DNA of 64,000 nucleotides. Origin: Fibrobacter sp. (GTDB lineage Bacteria; Fibrobacterota; Fibrobacteria; Fibrobacterales; Fibrobacteraceae). Below the pieces are notes generated by a model, which worked only from the letters and a program-made list of their open reading frames with translations, had not been told where the DNA came from and did no database searches. Both the position numbers and the translations under genes were made by a program. Positions 14,934 through 23,005 of the stretch are shown here, piece by piece (positions within the stretch are counted from its first letter, which is position 1; each line of letters starts with the position of its first letter). The stretch covers positions 1 through 64,000 of the forward strand of contig JAKSID010000007.1 in the NCBI GenBank assembly GCA_024399035.1, read 5' to 3'.

Positions 14934-16154
14934 TTATCCCCGAGCCCCCTTAAAAGCCTCGTAGTTCGCGACTTCCTTGCCCCAGTAGAAAATGGCAAAC
15001 TCGACTTCGTCGAAGGCGTGCTTATACTCTTCCATGAGCTGGGCGTATGCGCTTGCCACAACATTGGGGTCGTTACGGAATGCTCCGCAGCCAAAGGCAC
15101 CAAGCACCAGGCAATCGGCGCCGTTATCCAGGGCCACGTCCAAAATCCTGCGGCCGCGCTTTAGGTGCAATTCGCGCAGCTCGTTATCGGGCAGGGGCAT
15201 TACCATCCTAAAGTTGGGAGCGGCGCAAGTGATTACGTCTACGTCGACCCACATGCGGTCCGGCAGGCGCTCCGGATGATTCTCGTCGGACTTGATCACC
15301 TTAATGCCCGGAGAATAAATGCAGGCGTCGGTGTACAGGCAATCCTGACGGTTATAATGGAACGAATAGTACTCCTCACGCAGTATACGGCGGTTAAGCA
15401 CAGGATAAAGGGTGGAACAGCGGCAAAGACTTTCTTCCTGAGCGGAACTTCCATGCTTTACTCCCCCGCCCGGGCTCGTTGCAGAGGCAAAGTTGAGCAC
15501 AGCGATGCGCTTGCCCGGATTCCGCCTGGCCATGAGCTGGGCAGCCAAAAAAGACCTGTGGTCCGTCACGGTCACCTTCACATTCTTGCCCAATTCCCTA
15601 TTGACCGGCACATTCGCCGATTCCGGGTACAAACGGGTACCAGCAATGGAACGCTCCACCGCCTCGGCCAGGGGCACCTCCTCGATGATCATGGACATCG
15701 TATCCTTGAACACATTTACAAGGCGAGCCTTGCGCTCGTCACGGGATTCCTCAGGAGCAGAGCCCGCACCCAAAATATCCACGAAAGACTGGGGCAGAAT
15801 CACATTGGCCATATCGAGGCCCGCCGCAAACAACGGGGCGATCTGAGCAGGCGTAAAGCCCGCAATGCCGCAACCGATGGGAGTCACCAAAAACTTCAGC
15901 GTCGGATGGAGCCTTGCGAACTCGATAAAGTCATCCACATAGGGCTTGATAGTCTCAACGCCGCCCTGCATAGTAGGGATTGCATAACTCTGGCCCTGCA
16001 GCCCCACGCCCTTGCCCCAAATGGCGCCGAACTGGTTGACAGCGCACCTTGCCGCCCCACCGCCATGGCAACCCGCCAAGTTACTGCCAAACACAAAGAT
16101 CTCGTTGGGGGCCAACCTAAAAATTTCATCGGGAGTGAATTCTGTTCTACTCAT
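14934..16154 (-). CDS. Macro-like domain fused to microbial-type PARG (TIGR02452)
   Basis: A 406-residue two-domain protein. The first 125 residues (EIFVFGSNLAGCHGGGAA, then TPIGCGIAGF) resemble the A1S_2505-type macro-like fold found in phage and accessory regions. Residues from about 145 form a bacterial poly(ADP-ribose) glycohydrolase domain (DUF2263/TIGR02452): GGG at 229-231, seven residues, then QEE at 239-241, the PARG catalytic signature. The protein should bind and hydrolyse ADP-ribose modifications or metabolites. It is last in a same-strand series with the cold-shock/Excalibur, UDG-like and nuclease genes. A defence or NAD-related stress role is inference. Confidence 0.72.
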   Translation of the reverse strand: MSRTEFTPDEIFRLAPNEIFVFGSNLAGCHGGGAARCAVNQFGAIWGKGVGLQGQSYAIPTMQGGVETIKPYVDDFIEFARLHPTLKFLVTPIGCGIAGFTPAQIAPLFAAGLDMANVILPQSFVDILGAGSAPEESRDERKARLVNVFKDTMSMIIEEVPLAEAVERSIAGTRLYPESANVPVNRELGKNVKVTVTDHRSFLAAQLMARRNPGKRIAVLNFASATSPGGGVKHGSSAQEESLCRCSTLYPVLNRRILREEYYSFHYNRQDCLYTDACIYSPGIKVIKSDENHPERLPDRMWVDVDVITCAAPNFRMVMPLPDNELRELHLKRGRRILDVALDNGADCLVLGAFGCGAFRNDPNVVASAYAQLMEEYKHAFDEVEFAIFYWGKEVANYEAFKGARG

Positions 16155-16246
16155 AGTTTCTACCTCTTTTTGATAGAATATACATCCTTTCAGAGGCCCC
16201 GGGGTCGCCTAGAGAGCGACAACTCAGAGATCGTACCTACAAGGCA

Positions 16247-16846
16247 TTACCTTCCAAACTGGCGTTCGCAGGGGATTCCGTCGCCATCGCCGTCCATCTG
16301 AGTCCCAGGGCAGTTCCTTAAGAAGAACAAGGCTTCTTCGTAGCTGTTCATCTGGCTGCAGTACACTCTTCCGTCGCAACGATAAGGAGATTCGTAGGTG
16401 CCCGGTTCTTGATAATCCGATGGATCCGGGATTGTCCGTACCGAGTTATGGATGACCGATGCGTTGGCATTCCGCGAAGAATGCGGCATACTATTCTGCG
16501 TGGGTTGTGTCGTGCACCAAGACAATATCATAAAGGGGAACGACAATACAAGAATCACAAGGGCCCATTTCAACTTCATCTTGCGATAATACCCAGGAAC
16601 GTAAGGCTTTCGGTTGTGAGAGACTTGCCTCAGGGGCACACCTTCTAGGGTTCCCGAAGCGATGCGCGAGCCTTTAGGCGTTTCCAAGAACTGAGTCACA
16701 ACAATCGTATCGCCAACCTTAGGATTACGGGTAATAGGCCCCAAAGCACTCCTATGCACAAAATACTTTTTGCCGTTGGCAAAGGCAAAGCCGTAGCCCT
16801 TTTCATCATTCCAGTCGGAAACTCTTGCGATATTCGAGATTGTCAT
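16247..16846 (-). CDS. Cold-shock-domain membrane protein with Excalibur domain
   Basis: A 199-residue protein with three parts. Residues 1-70 form a cold-shock nucleic-acid-binding domain (DEKGYGFAF, KYFVHRSAL). A single transmembrane helix follows at about 93-110 (WALVILVLSFPFMILSW). The C-terminus (CDGRVYCSQMNSYEEALFFL, then DGDGDGIPCE) is an Excalibur calcium-binding domain. Topology predicts the CSD in the cytoplasm and the Ca site outside. It starts 7 nt after the UDG-like gene ends, so it is in that operon. Confidence 0.75.
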   Translation of the reverse strand: MTISNIARVSDWNDEKGYGFAFANGKKYFVHRSALGPITRNPKVGDTIVVTQFLETPKGSRIASGTLEGVPLRQVSHNRKPYVPGYYRKMKLKWALVILVLSFPFMILSWCTTQPTQNSMPHSSRNANASVIHNSVRTIPDPSDYQEPGTYESPYRCDGRVYCSQMNSYEEALFFLRNCPGTQMDGDGDGIPCERQFGR

Positions 16847-16853
16847 AAACTAC

Positions 16854-17639
16854 CTACAAGGAATTTTGAAGCACCTCAAAAACATATTTTTTGTATTCAT
16901 CCATCCCATCCTTACCTAAGTATCTGAAATGATTCGGATGATACATACGATAAATCTTGGTCTCCGCTAGTTCAGGAATCACATTTTTCATTTCGACTTT
17001 TGCAAAAGCATTGGATCCAAAAGAGGAATTTTCACACCCCTTGGAGAATGTTAAACATCCAACAGCATAATTTTCTGAAAAAACGTATTGTTCCAAAGCC
17101 CAATCCAATTTAGGGCCCGAAAGGAACAAGATTATTCTTGGTTTCAGTAACTTAAGTAAATGATAAAGCAGTCTATCTTGCTGCTTCAAAACTCCAGCAG
17201 CAATCTTACTCTCTGTAGAGGGTTTTCCCTGTTTCTGGAAATAATCAATCGCTTCCGTCAAAAAGACGTTAAGCCAAACGTGGCCTAGATTTCCATCGGC
17301 ATCAACAATATCTCGTTTAAAGACCTTTTTATAAAGTTCGTTCAGAAATGTCCAGAAAATATTATTACCATTATTCAGCACAGCATACTTTGTAAAGTCA
17401 TCATATGCCTCAAGGGAGAGCTCCACCATACGGCTTGGATTATGGACGAGCCCGTTATAATTTCCGAAATTAGAATACCATCCATTGGTTTCTTGCCCAA
17501 CAATCATAATCCTGTCTTTTAGATAAGCATCATTTATTCTCGGCAAGAGTGGAATACAAAGCGGTAAATCACTTTCATTTTTGAAAGTTTCAATATACAG
17601 TTCGTTTACCTTTTGCTGTAAAGATTTAGAAGACTCCAT
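16854..17639 (-). CDS. Uncharacterised protein, uracil-DNA-glycosylase-superfamily-like
   Basis: A 261-residue soluble protein. IMIVGQETNGWYS near residue 45 resembles the motif-1 region of UDG-fold proteins, and YHPNHFRYLG near the C-terminus resembles the motif-2 H-P-S loop. A central IILFLSGPKLDWAL strand-loop fits the same fold. I cannot confirm glycosylase activity. The ATG at 17639 has AGGAG 5 nt upstream. It is 19 nt after the PD-(D/E)xK-like gene and 7 nt before the cold-shock/Excalibur gene. Confidence 0.45.
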   Translation of the reverse strand: MESSKSLQQKVNELYIETFKNESDLPLCIPLLPRINDAYLKDRIMIVGQETNGWYSNFGNYNGLVHNPSRMVELSLEAYDDFTKYAVLNNGNNIFWTFLNELYKKVFKRDIVDADGNLGHVWLNVFLTEAIDYFQKQGKPSTESKIAAGVLKQQDRLLYHLLKLLKPRIILFLSGPKLDWALEQYVFSENYAVGCLTFSKGCENSSFGSNAFAKVEMKNVIPELAETKIYRMYHPNHFRYLGKDGMDEYKKYVFEVLQNSL

Positions 17640-17658
17640 AAACACTCCTAAATAACAT

Positions 17659-18252
17659 TTATTCTATCGTTTTAACAGCACAGAACAGGTAATACTTCTG
17701 GTTGTCCAAAGTCTTGCCGTCGACCTTGAAAGGGCCGATAATCTGGTTAAAGCCCTTCTCCCCTGTTTTCTGCTTGAATAAGATGAACTGCTCGGAATTT
17801 GCAACTGAAGCCTCGGTGCTGCCATGTTCCGCCCAGAGGTCAGCCAGAATAATCAAATGTTTCGTATAGTGCTTACGGACCGTAACTATTTTGTTCCTCG
17901 CCACATCATCTACACCACGAATTATTTGCCAGTCCTCCGAGATTTCGGTTAGGCGTTTCATATCCGAAACAATGGATTCCAAGGCATTCACCGCGCCCAA
18001 GCGTTTCGCCTCAACGATATAGAGCGACTCGTGTTCATCATCAAATATGACCGAATCCAAATGGCTAGACTTGTCCTGGAGTGGAGCCTCCTGCCAAACA
18101 ATAAGCTTATCGTTCTGCTTCAGCGCCTCATGGCAGAAATTGAAAGTGAGATTTCGTTCCGTAAAACCCGTGGAACCAAAGGCCGGATAGTAGGTATCCA
18201 ACATTCGGGAATATCGAGACTGCATTTGTTTAAGAACGTTTTCTAATTGCAT
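17659..18252 (-). CDS. PD-(D/E)xK nuclease-like protein
   Basis: A 197-residue protein with a nuclease core: HLDSVIFDDE (Asp 66) followed by LYIVEAKR (Glu 81, Lys 83), the D-(x)n-E-x-K catalytic pattern. The surrounding alpha/beta pattern fits restriction-endonuclease-like folds. It is the first gene of the minus-strand cluster that continues with the UDG-like, cold-shock/Excalibur and macro/PARG genes. No strong ribosome site is visible before the ATG. No methylase is adjacent, so it is unlikely to be a classical restriction enzyme. Confidence 0.6.
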   Translation of the reverse strand: MQLENVLKQMQSRYSRMLDTYYPAFGSTGFTERNLTFNFCHEALKQNDKLIVWQEAPLQDKSSHLDSVIFDDEHESLYIVEAKRLGAVNALESIVSDMKRLTEISEDWQIIRGVDDVARNKIVTVRKHYTKHLIILADLWAEHGSTEASVANSEQFILFKQKTGEKGFNQIIGPFKVDGKTLDNQKYYLFCAVKTIE

Positions 18253-18400
18253 TTTTGGCGGCCCTGACGCAACGGAGGAACTTAATTAAAGGGAACCTAC
18301 ATAAATATACACTCTTTTTCTTTATTTTAGATCGCCGAGAATATGTCATAAAGAAAAGAGTATATTCCTATATAGAAACGTCTGGAAAGGAGTCGCTATT

Positions 18401-19123
18401 ATGGGAATTTTCAAAGTTCTTGGTAAAGTTGTTGGAACCGTGGTTACCGGAGCTGCAGGAATTGCTGCCGAAGTTGTCGAAAACGTGGGCGCGGCCTCCG
18501 GTTGCGAACCTCTAGCAAACATCGGGCATTCAGCCAAGTCTGCAAGCTTTAACACAACCCGTAAAATCTGGGGCAAGGAAGCCAAGGAATACGACCATGC
18601 CGACGGCAGCACTCTGCGTGCATCCATGGAAAGGGCTGAACAAAGACGCGACGAACTGATAAAAAAACAGGGTGCCAAGGCCAAAGGAACGGACAGGGTC
18701 CGCCGCTCCGATTCGGAACTGGAACAAGACAGGTCCGGGACAAACTTGAAGCCCAGGGACTTTCAGTACGCAACAAAAGTACCCCTCTCCCAGGCCGTAT
18801 CACAGGCAGAATCCACCACAGGCGTATACGTACTTTACCTCAATGGCCAGGTCATGAAGTGCGGACGAGCCGCCTACGGCCAGGGCATACATTGGAGACT
18901 CCAGCAATACTACTCCCTGAATTACGACGACAGGGCTCGCAAGCATGACTATTGGTCCATCTCCCCGAAAAACAGGGACTCCGTAATGGTCTCCTGGCAG
19001 TGCTGCCCCGTAAGCAAGTGCAAGGAACTGGAATACAAGCTATTCCGTAAGTACGGAAAAGGACCGTGGGGCCTACGAGCACCCGTCAGTTGTTCTGATG
19101 ATTCCTGGGAAGTTTTGATCTAA
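18401..19123 (+). CDS. GIY-YIG-like protein with glycine-zipper N-terminus
   Basis: A 240-residue protein. The first 45 residues (VVGTVVTGAAGIAAEVVENV) form a small-residue hydrophobic segment that may insert in membrane. Residues 70-110 are charged and coiled. The C-terminal 100 residues resemble a GIY-YIG domain: GVYVLYLNG, MKCGRAAYG, an Arg in HWRLQQYY and a late Glu in KELEYKLFRKYG. The order of GVY, K-x-G-R and E fits the fold, but I cannot be sure of catalysis. AAGGAG lies 9 nt upstream. It is divergent from the nuclease operon. Confidence 0.5.
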   Translation: MGIFKVLGKVVGTVVTGAAGIAAEVVENVGAASGCEPLANIGHSAKSASFNTTRKIWGKEAKEYDHADGSTLRASMERAEQRRDELIKKQGAKAKGTDRVRRSDSELEQDRSGTNLKPRDFQYATKVPLSQAVSQAESTTGVYVLYLNGQVMKCGRAAYGQGIHWRLQQYYSLNYDDRARKHDYWSISPKNRDSVMVSWQCCPVSKCKELEYKLFRKYGKGPWGLRAPVSCSDDSWEVLI

Positions 19124-19147
19124 AGACGTTTTTTGCCCAATTCAAAA

Positions 19148-19843
19148 TCAAGACAATCGCTGAAAGCGCTGCGTCGTCCTGTCCTTATGCGCATTTTTTA
19201 CGGCATCGGATACATTCACGTAATTTTGGAGCATTGAATACCAGCGGTCGATCGTTTCGGGAGAAATGATCGGATTCAAGGAATCCAATGAACTTAGAAT
19301 CCGGCTTTCCAGAGACCATAATGACATAATACTTGCGGTAGAAACAGGCTCTACATGATCAATGTTAGCCTTGTTTCCAAAAACAATATAGCTGTAAACG
19401 GGAACTCGACCAGACTGAATATTCAAAAAGTGGCACAAGGCCTTAATGTGGCCCTCATTTTGCCGGACTGGGTTCGGAAACTTGTCCGGGAAATCATCGT
19501 TTCGCTTGTATCGCAGCCATTGTGAATAACGATTCTCGCCATATATGCTGCCAGAAAGATTCTTACTCTCTATGACGTATATACCCGTTTCATGAAGTAG
19601 CAGAACATCAATCTCGCTGGTTCCTGTGCCCCTGGGAACATAGACATTCTGCAGGATCCGATAGTGCCTACCAGCCCTATGGCACGCAACATCGACACAT
19701 GCGGCAATGTTAAGCTCCCCCACCTTTCCAACAAAGTCCGTATATGGCTGAAACTTTGTTTCTTCCTGGTTAACAGCTATCTGCCGATTCAGTTCGCGAT
19801 GGGTCTCGGCCCGATACCCAAGGGCATTGAAATTATGATGAGC
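19148..19843 (-). pseudogene. NERD-domain nuclease-related protein, 5' end missing
   Basis: The frame encodes a NERD domain: GKVGEL at its start, GTSEIDVLLLHETGIYVIES with Asp, Glu and Lys in the D...E-x-K arrangement, then NLSGSIYG and a Trp. Conserved-looking coding sequence continues 40 codons upstream of the first possible start (GTG at 19723) and ends at a TAA at 19844-19846, with no ATG, GTG or TTG between. The GTG has no properly spaced ribosome site and would cut into the domain. This looks like a gene that lost its 5' end at a junction near 19843. If translated from GTG it would give 191 residues. Confidence 0.6.
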
Positions 19844-20029
19844 TTAGGTGACTTTGGTGTTTATGAATTGGACGAAAATCGGTGGTCGTCTTATCGTAAA
19901 CTTCCGTTAACACAAAATGCACGGAAATCACCTAACCTCTTTAGAAGGCAGATTAAACTTGTTGCCTCTGCTTTTTTATATCCAAACATCACACCGTTTA
20001 TAGCGAGGTATTTAAATGAAACCCATTAG
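19835..20029 (+). CDS. Small hypothetical protein at island junction
   Basis: A 64-residue ORF starting MMSLGDFGVYELDENRW and ending ARYLNETH. The basic segment followed by LVASAFLYPNITPFIARYL is helix-like. I do not recognise it; it may be the N-terminal remnant of a longer gene. It begins at the point where the NERD frame is broken, and overlaps the next small ORF by 14 nt. Confidence 0.35.
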   Translation: MMSLGDFGVYELDENRWSSYRKLPLTQNARKSPNLFRRQIKLVASAFLYPNITPFIARYLNETH

Positions 20030-20156
20030 CGAAATGCTTAATCGACAGCATAACAAGATTACCAATCGCGTAGCGGTAGAACGTATTCACTCTAACAGCA
20101 TGCCCAAATGCACGCTAAAAAAGATTGAAATCAAACTACCCGAATACACGAGATGA
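20016..20156 (+). CDS. 46-residue hypothetical protein
   Basis: MKPISEMLNRQHNKITNRVA begins a short basic protein that ends KLPEYTR. Its stop overlaps the next ATG (ATGA at 20153-20156), as in a coupled operon. No family recognised. It may be part of the same decayed cassette as its neighbours. Confidence 0.35.
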   Translation: MKPISEMLNRQHNKITNRVAVERIHSNSMPKCTLKKIEIKLPEYTR

Positions 20157-20540
20157 ATAATCGTTTCCAGATAGTTCCTGTCACAGAATCCATTTTCCAA
20201 AACATCGATGCCCGAGGCTTTTTCTCTAGCCCAAAAGTTCCAGACACCCAGAACTTATTTGATTGTTCGTGGAACCTTGACCGTTTGATTTTAAAATCCA
20301 TCGACGGAAGTCGCGAATTACTTGAAATGCAGAACAATGGTTCTGTTAATGCGTTCACATGTATTGACACAATAAAACAAAATCGGTCTCTGGAACGAAC
20401 TAATGGCATGGAACAAGAGCATACCATTCAACTTCGGTTCCTTATACGGAGCAAGCGTTGAATACTATCCAGAAACCCTAAACGACTGGACTGTAGTAAA
20501 TTTTATTGCCAAGTCTTTGGGCGGTATATGTCTGGACTAA
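20153..20540 (+). pseudogene. Frameshifted hypothetical gene
   Basis: The first frame (MNNRFQIVPVTESIFQ...) reads well to about 20385 and then becomes low-quality before stopping at 20461. From about 20386 the +1 frame reads IGLWNELMAWNKSIPFNFG and continues, without a stop, to TAA at 20538-20540. Both halves look like genuine protein, and the switch falls in an A-rich run (AAAACAAAATC), which suggests a one-base frameshift in a roughly 128-residue protein. Function unknown. Confidence 0.45.
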
Positions 20541-20618
20541 GCCCTATTTGCAATTTTCAATAACCGTTAAATTCATTTTACAGATAATTTAGGTCAAATT
20601 CTTTTTTTGCTGCGTGTA

Positions 20619-20643
20619 TAGATAAGGAACACATCCTTATCTA
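20619..20643 (+). promoter_or_regulatory. BrnA-type operator upstream of brnT
   Basis: TAGATAAGGA (20619-20628) and TCCTTATCTA (20634-20643) form a perfect 10-bp inverted repeat with a 5-bp spacer. It overlaps a TATAGA -10-like box and ends at the AGGAG ribosome site of brnT, the expected place for BrnT/BrnA autorepression. Confidence 0.65.
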
Positions 20644-20653
20644 GGAGAACATA

Positions 20654-20998
20654 ATGCAAAATAAAGAGCCTGCCGACTTGCAGCCCAAAAAAGAAGTATA
20701 TATATTATATATATTCGAGTGGGATAAGACAAAGGCAGAAACAAATATCAAAAAACATAAAGTTTCTTTTGAAGAAGCACAGAGTGTTTTTTATGATGAA
20801 TATGCACTGATGATTCCAGACGAAGGACATTCTATAGAGGAAGATCGCTTTATAATGCTAGGCCTATCATCTAAAGCAAATGTTCTAGTCGTATGTTATT
20901 GCGAGCGTGGTAAAGAAGGCAATACAATCAGAATCATTTCTTCTCGAAAAGCAAATAAACGAGAATCAGCCCAATATTGGGCAAAGAGGGTAAAATGA
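20654..20998 (+). CDS. brnT: BrnT-family toxin (DUF497)
   Basis: A 114-residue RelE-fold ribonuclease toxin. FEWDKTKAETNIKKHKVSFE is the diagnostic BrnT start (F-E-W-D-x-x-K...N-x-x-K-H-x-V-x-F-E), followed by IRIISSRKANKRES with the conserved basic catalytic residues. Known BrnT proteins cleave RNA and are held by BrnA. AGGAG precedes the ATG at 20654; the first 20 residues before FEWD are unusual and could be trimmed, but no other good start exists. The stop overlaps the brnA ATG. Confidence 0.9.
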   Translation: MQNKEPADLQPKKEVYILYIFEWDKTKAETNIKKHKVSFEEAQSVFYDEYALMIPDEGHSIEEDRFIMLGLSSKANVLVVCYCERGKEGNTIRIISSRKANKRESAQYWAKRVK

Positions 20999-21231
20999 AG
21001 TCGAATTATGATTTTTCTAAGGGCATTCAGAATCCCTTTGCAAAGAAACTGAAGAAAACAATCTGCATCAAGCTTGATGACGATGTCATAGAGTATTTCA
21101 AGACTCTTTCTGAGAAAGTCGGTGTTCCGTATCAAGGTTTGATAAACATGTTTCTCCAACAGGCCAAAAACCAAAAAATGGAACCCTTGTTTATTCCAAG
21201 AAACAAACCGAAAAAGACCAAAGCCGCATAA
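20995..21231 (+). CDS. brnA: BrnA-family antitoxin
   Basis: A 78-residue protein with a C-terminal ribbon-helix-helix (TICIKLDDDVIEYFKTLSEK, then GVPYQGLINMFLQQA). It binds BrnT and represses the operon. ATGA overlap with brnT (20995-20998) couples translation, with GAGG upstream. The residues resemble those of the other antitoxin at 13.8 kb (GVPYQ...N-x-x-L). Confidence 0.88.
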   Translation: MKSNYDFSKGIQNPFAKKLKKTICIKLDDDVIEYFKTLSEKVGVPYQGLINMFLQQAKNQKMEPLFIPRNKPKKTKAA

Positions 21232-21246
21232 TTCGTAAACTTTTGG

Positions 21247-21303
21247 TTATAGACAATTTGTCTATAAGAACTCCTTGACGGTCTAGTAAAAGGGCCGTTT
21301 TTC
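21247..21303 (+). terminator. Terminator region after brnA
   Basis: TTATAGACA-ATT-TGTCTATAA (21247-21267) is a perfect hairpin; a second hairpin ACGGTC/GGCCGT (21278-21298) is followed by TTTTTC and is the likely Rho-independent terminator. Confidence 0.6.
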
Positions 21304-21361
21304 TGTATAGTTTATCTTCGGTTTGGAATACTCATTTGGAATTGGGAAAAAAGGAGTAAAA

Positions 21362-22606
21362 ATGAGGGATAACTTTCAAAAAATTTTTGTAGCAGCGGTT
21401 TCCGCATTTGGATTGGCTGCACTTGTTGCTTGCGGGGACGATTCCGGCGCTAGCGCAAACACCGAACCGGTTGCATCCTCCGCAAGTATCGAGGACGTGG
21501 TTCCGGTTTCCAGCGATACACAGCTTGCAAGTTCCGCAGACGCACTCAGTTCCGCAGAAGTCGCCCCGGGTAGTTCCGCCGACGCAGTCCCGGGCTCCAG
21601 CGACGCACAGCCCGCCAGCTCCGCCGACAACGCACCGGCATCCAGTTCCTCTGAAATCGCACCCTCCTCCAGCTCTATCCAGGCCGCCCCCAGCTTCAAG
21701 TTTGGTTACGCCCTCAAGAACGCACCCACCCTCAGTAAGGGCTGCGGCCGCGAAACCACCCTCCGCACTGACAAGCGTGTGGAAAACGGCGAGCACCACG
21801 TGGTGAACGTGAACGGCACCAACCGCGAATACTTTATCACCCTGCCCAAGAACTACGACAACACCAAGCCCTACAAGCTGCTCATCGCCCTCCACTGCTA
21901 CGGCAGTTCCGCCGAGGACTTTGTGCACCATACCCCGGACTACGACCATCCTACCCCGTACTATGGCCAGCAGGTTCTGGATACCGAGGGCAACTATATA
22001 TTCGCCTCCCTCCAGGCTGTGGGCGGCCTCTGGAACAAGGGCCAGGGCGACCACGACTTTTTCGGCAAGGCCTTGACCACCATCGAGGACAACTACTGTA
22101 TCGATACCAGCCGCGTGTTCATTACGGGCTTTAGCTTTGGCGCCATGTTCTCCTACTCCTTGGCTCAGGATTATCAGGATCGCGTTCGCGCTGCCGTTAC
22201 CTACGCTGTGGCAGACTATAACATTTGGCTCCCCCAGGAAGCCGGCAAGGACAAGAACCTGCCTATCGCATGGATGAACGTACACGGCGTCAACGATGAC
22301 CGCTGCACTTTCGACAAGGCAAAGAACAGCGCCCTGCCCCGTATGCTCAAGAAGAACGGCAAGGCTTCTGATGGCGACAGCCAGTTCACCGACGCAAGCT
22401 CCGAACAGCTCGTGGTAAACCAGGGTAACACCGGACACACCTGCTACGACTTCAAGAACGTGGACGAGCGCTTCCCCATCAAGTTCTGCACATGGCCCGG
22501 TGGCCATCAGTGGACCGCCCACGACACAGGTAACATGGGTGTGGGCTGGAACTGGGAAAGCACATGGGTACCCGAAGAGGTACACAAGTTTATTGAACAG
22601 TTCTAA
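21362..22606 (+). CDS. Lipoprotein esterase of the PHB-depolymerase/feruloyl esterase type
   Basis: A 414-residue exported protein. LAALVACGDD gives a lipobox with Cys 24. Residues 25-110 are a Ser/Ala/Pro linker made of imperfect (S-S-A-D/E-x-x-P) repeats. The catalytic domain begins at GCGRETTLR; GFSFGA holds the nucleophile Ser 258, HGVNDDRC the likely Asp, and PGGHQW the His. This is the PHB-depolymerase/LpqC and CE1-like alpha/beta hydrolase group that in fibre degraders removes ferulate or acetate from hemicellulose. GGAG precedes the ATG at 21362. Confidence 0.85.
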   Translation: MRDNFQKIFVAAVSAFGLAALVACGDDSGASANTEPVASSASIEDVVPVSSDTQLASSADALSSAEVAPGSSADAVPGSSDAQPASSADNAPASSSSEIAPSSSSIQAAPSFKFGYALKNAPTLSKGCGRETTLRTDKRVENGEHHVVNVNGTNREYFITLPKNYDNTKPYKLLIALHCYGSSAEDFVHHTPDYDHPTPYYGQQVLDTEGNYIFASLQAVGGLWNKGQGDHDFFGKALTTIEDNYCIDTSRVFITGFSFGAMFSYSLAQDYQDRVRAAVTYAVADYNIWLPQEAGKDKNLPIAWMNVHGVNDDRCTFDKAKNSALPRMLKKNGKASDGDSQFTDASSEQLVVNQGNTGHTCYDFKNVDERFPIKFCTWPGGHQWTAHDTGNMGVGWNWESTWVPEEVHKFIEQF

Positions 22607-22731
22607 AAGGAGATCCTCCCCCTACGGGGACCAGCCACACTAAGAAACAAGTTTCTAAGTGTGTTGCAGCCGGGTCAAGCCCGGGATGACATTGTGAAAG
22701 ATCCCGGGTCAAGCCCGGGATGACAAGCGGG
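22607..22731. repeat. 85-bp block plus CCGGGTCAAGCCCGGG repeats, copy 1
   Basis: Bases 22607-22691 are identical to 56406-56490, including an imperfect palindrome (CACACTAAGAAAC...GTTTCTAAGTGTG) and CCGGGTCAAGCCCGGGATGACA. A second CCGGG unit follows at about 22701-22723. Both copies begin immediately after a stop codon. Confidence 0.85.
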
Positions 22732-22986
22732 TTAGTTCACCACAGGCTTAGCCGCAGTCTTTACCTTGGGGCGCACTGTAAAGCATTCGCTCAAGCCCAT
22801 TTCCGCAAGGAAATGAAGCAGGATCTTGTATTCGTCGCCTGCGACAAAGGATTCGTTGCTGCGCACAAAGATGTTGTACATGTGGGCGGCATCGTCCACC
22901 ACCTTCTGGGGTACTTCGAACATCTCGGTAAGGCTTACGCCGTAGAGTTTCTTGAACAGGAAGCTGGGCAGAATCATCATCAGGTT
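22732..22986 (-). pseudogene. Duplicate of the 3' end of the 24839-25690 gene
   Basis: The 82 codons here are nearly the same as the last 82-85 codons of the gene at 24839-25690 (shared stretch AAHMYNIFVRSNESFVAGDE), with a few substitutions and an altered tail. Similarity ends abruptly after CAGGTT at 22986 (corresponding to 25096). It has no proper start; the fragment lies 19 bp from the end of the FISUMP gene, which is thus flanked by direct copies of about 255 bp. Confidence 0.85.
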
Positions 22987-23005
22987 CTGTCATCACGCCG
23001 TTTAT

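Noticed and set aside
21332..22585. 417-codon minus-strand open frame opposite the esterase
   Set aside because: Shadow of a gene with an intact signal peptide and catalytic triad.
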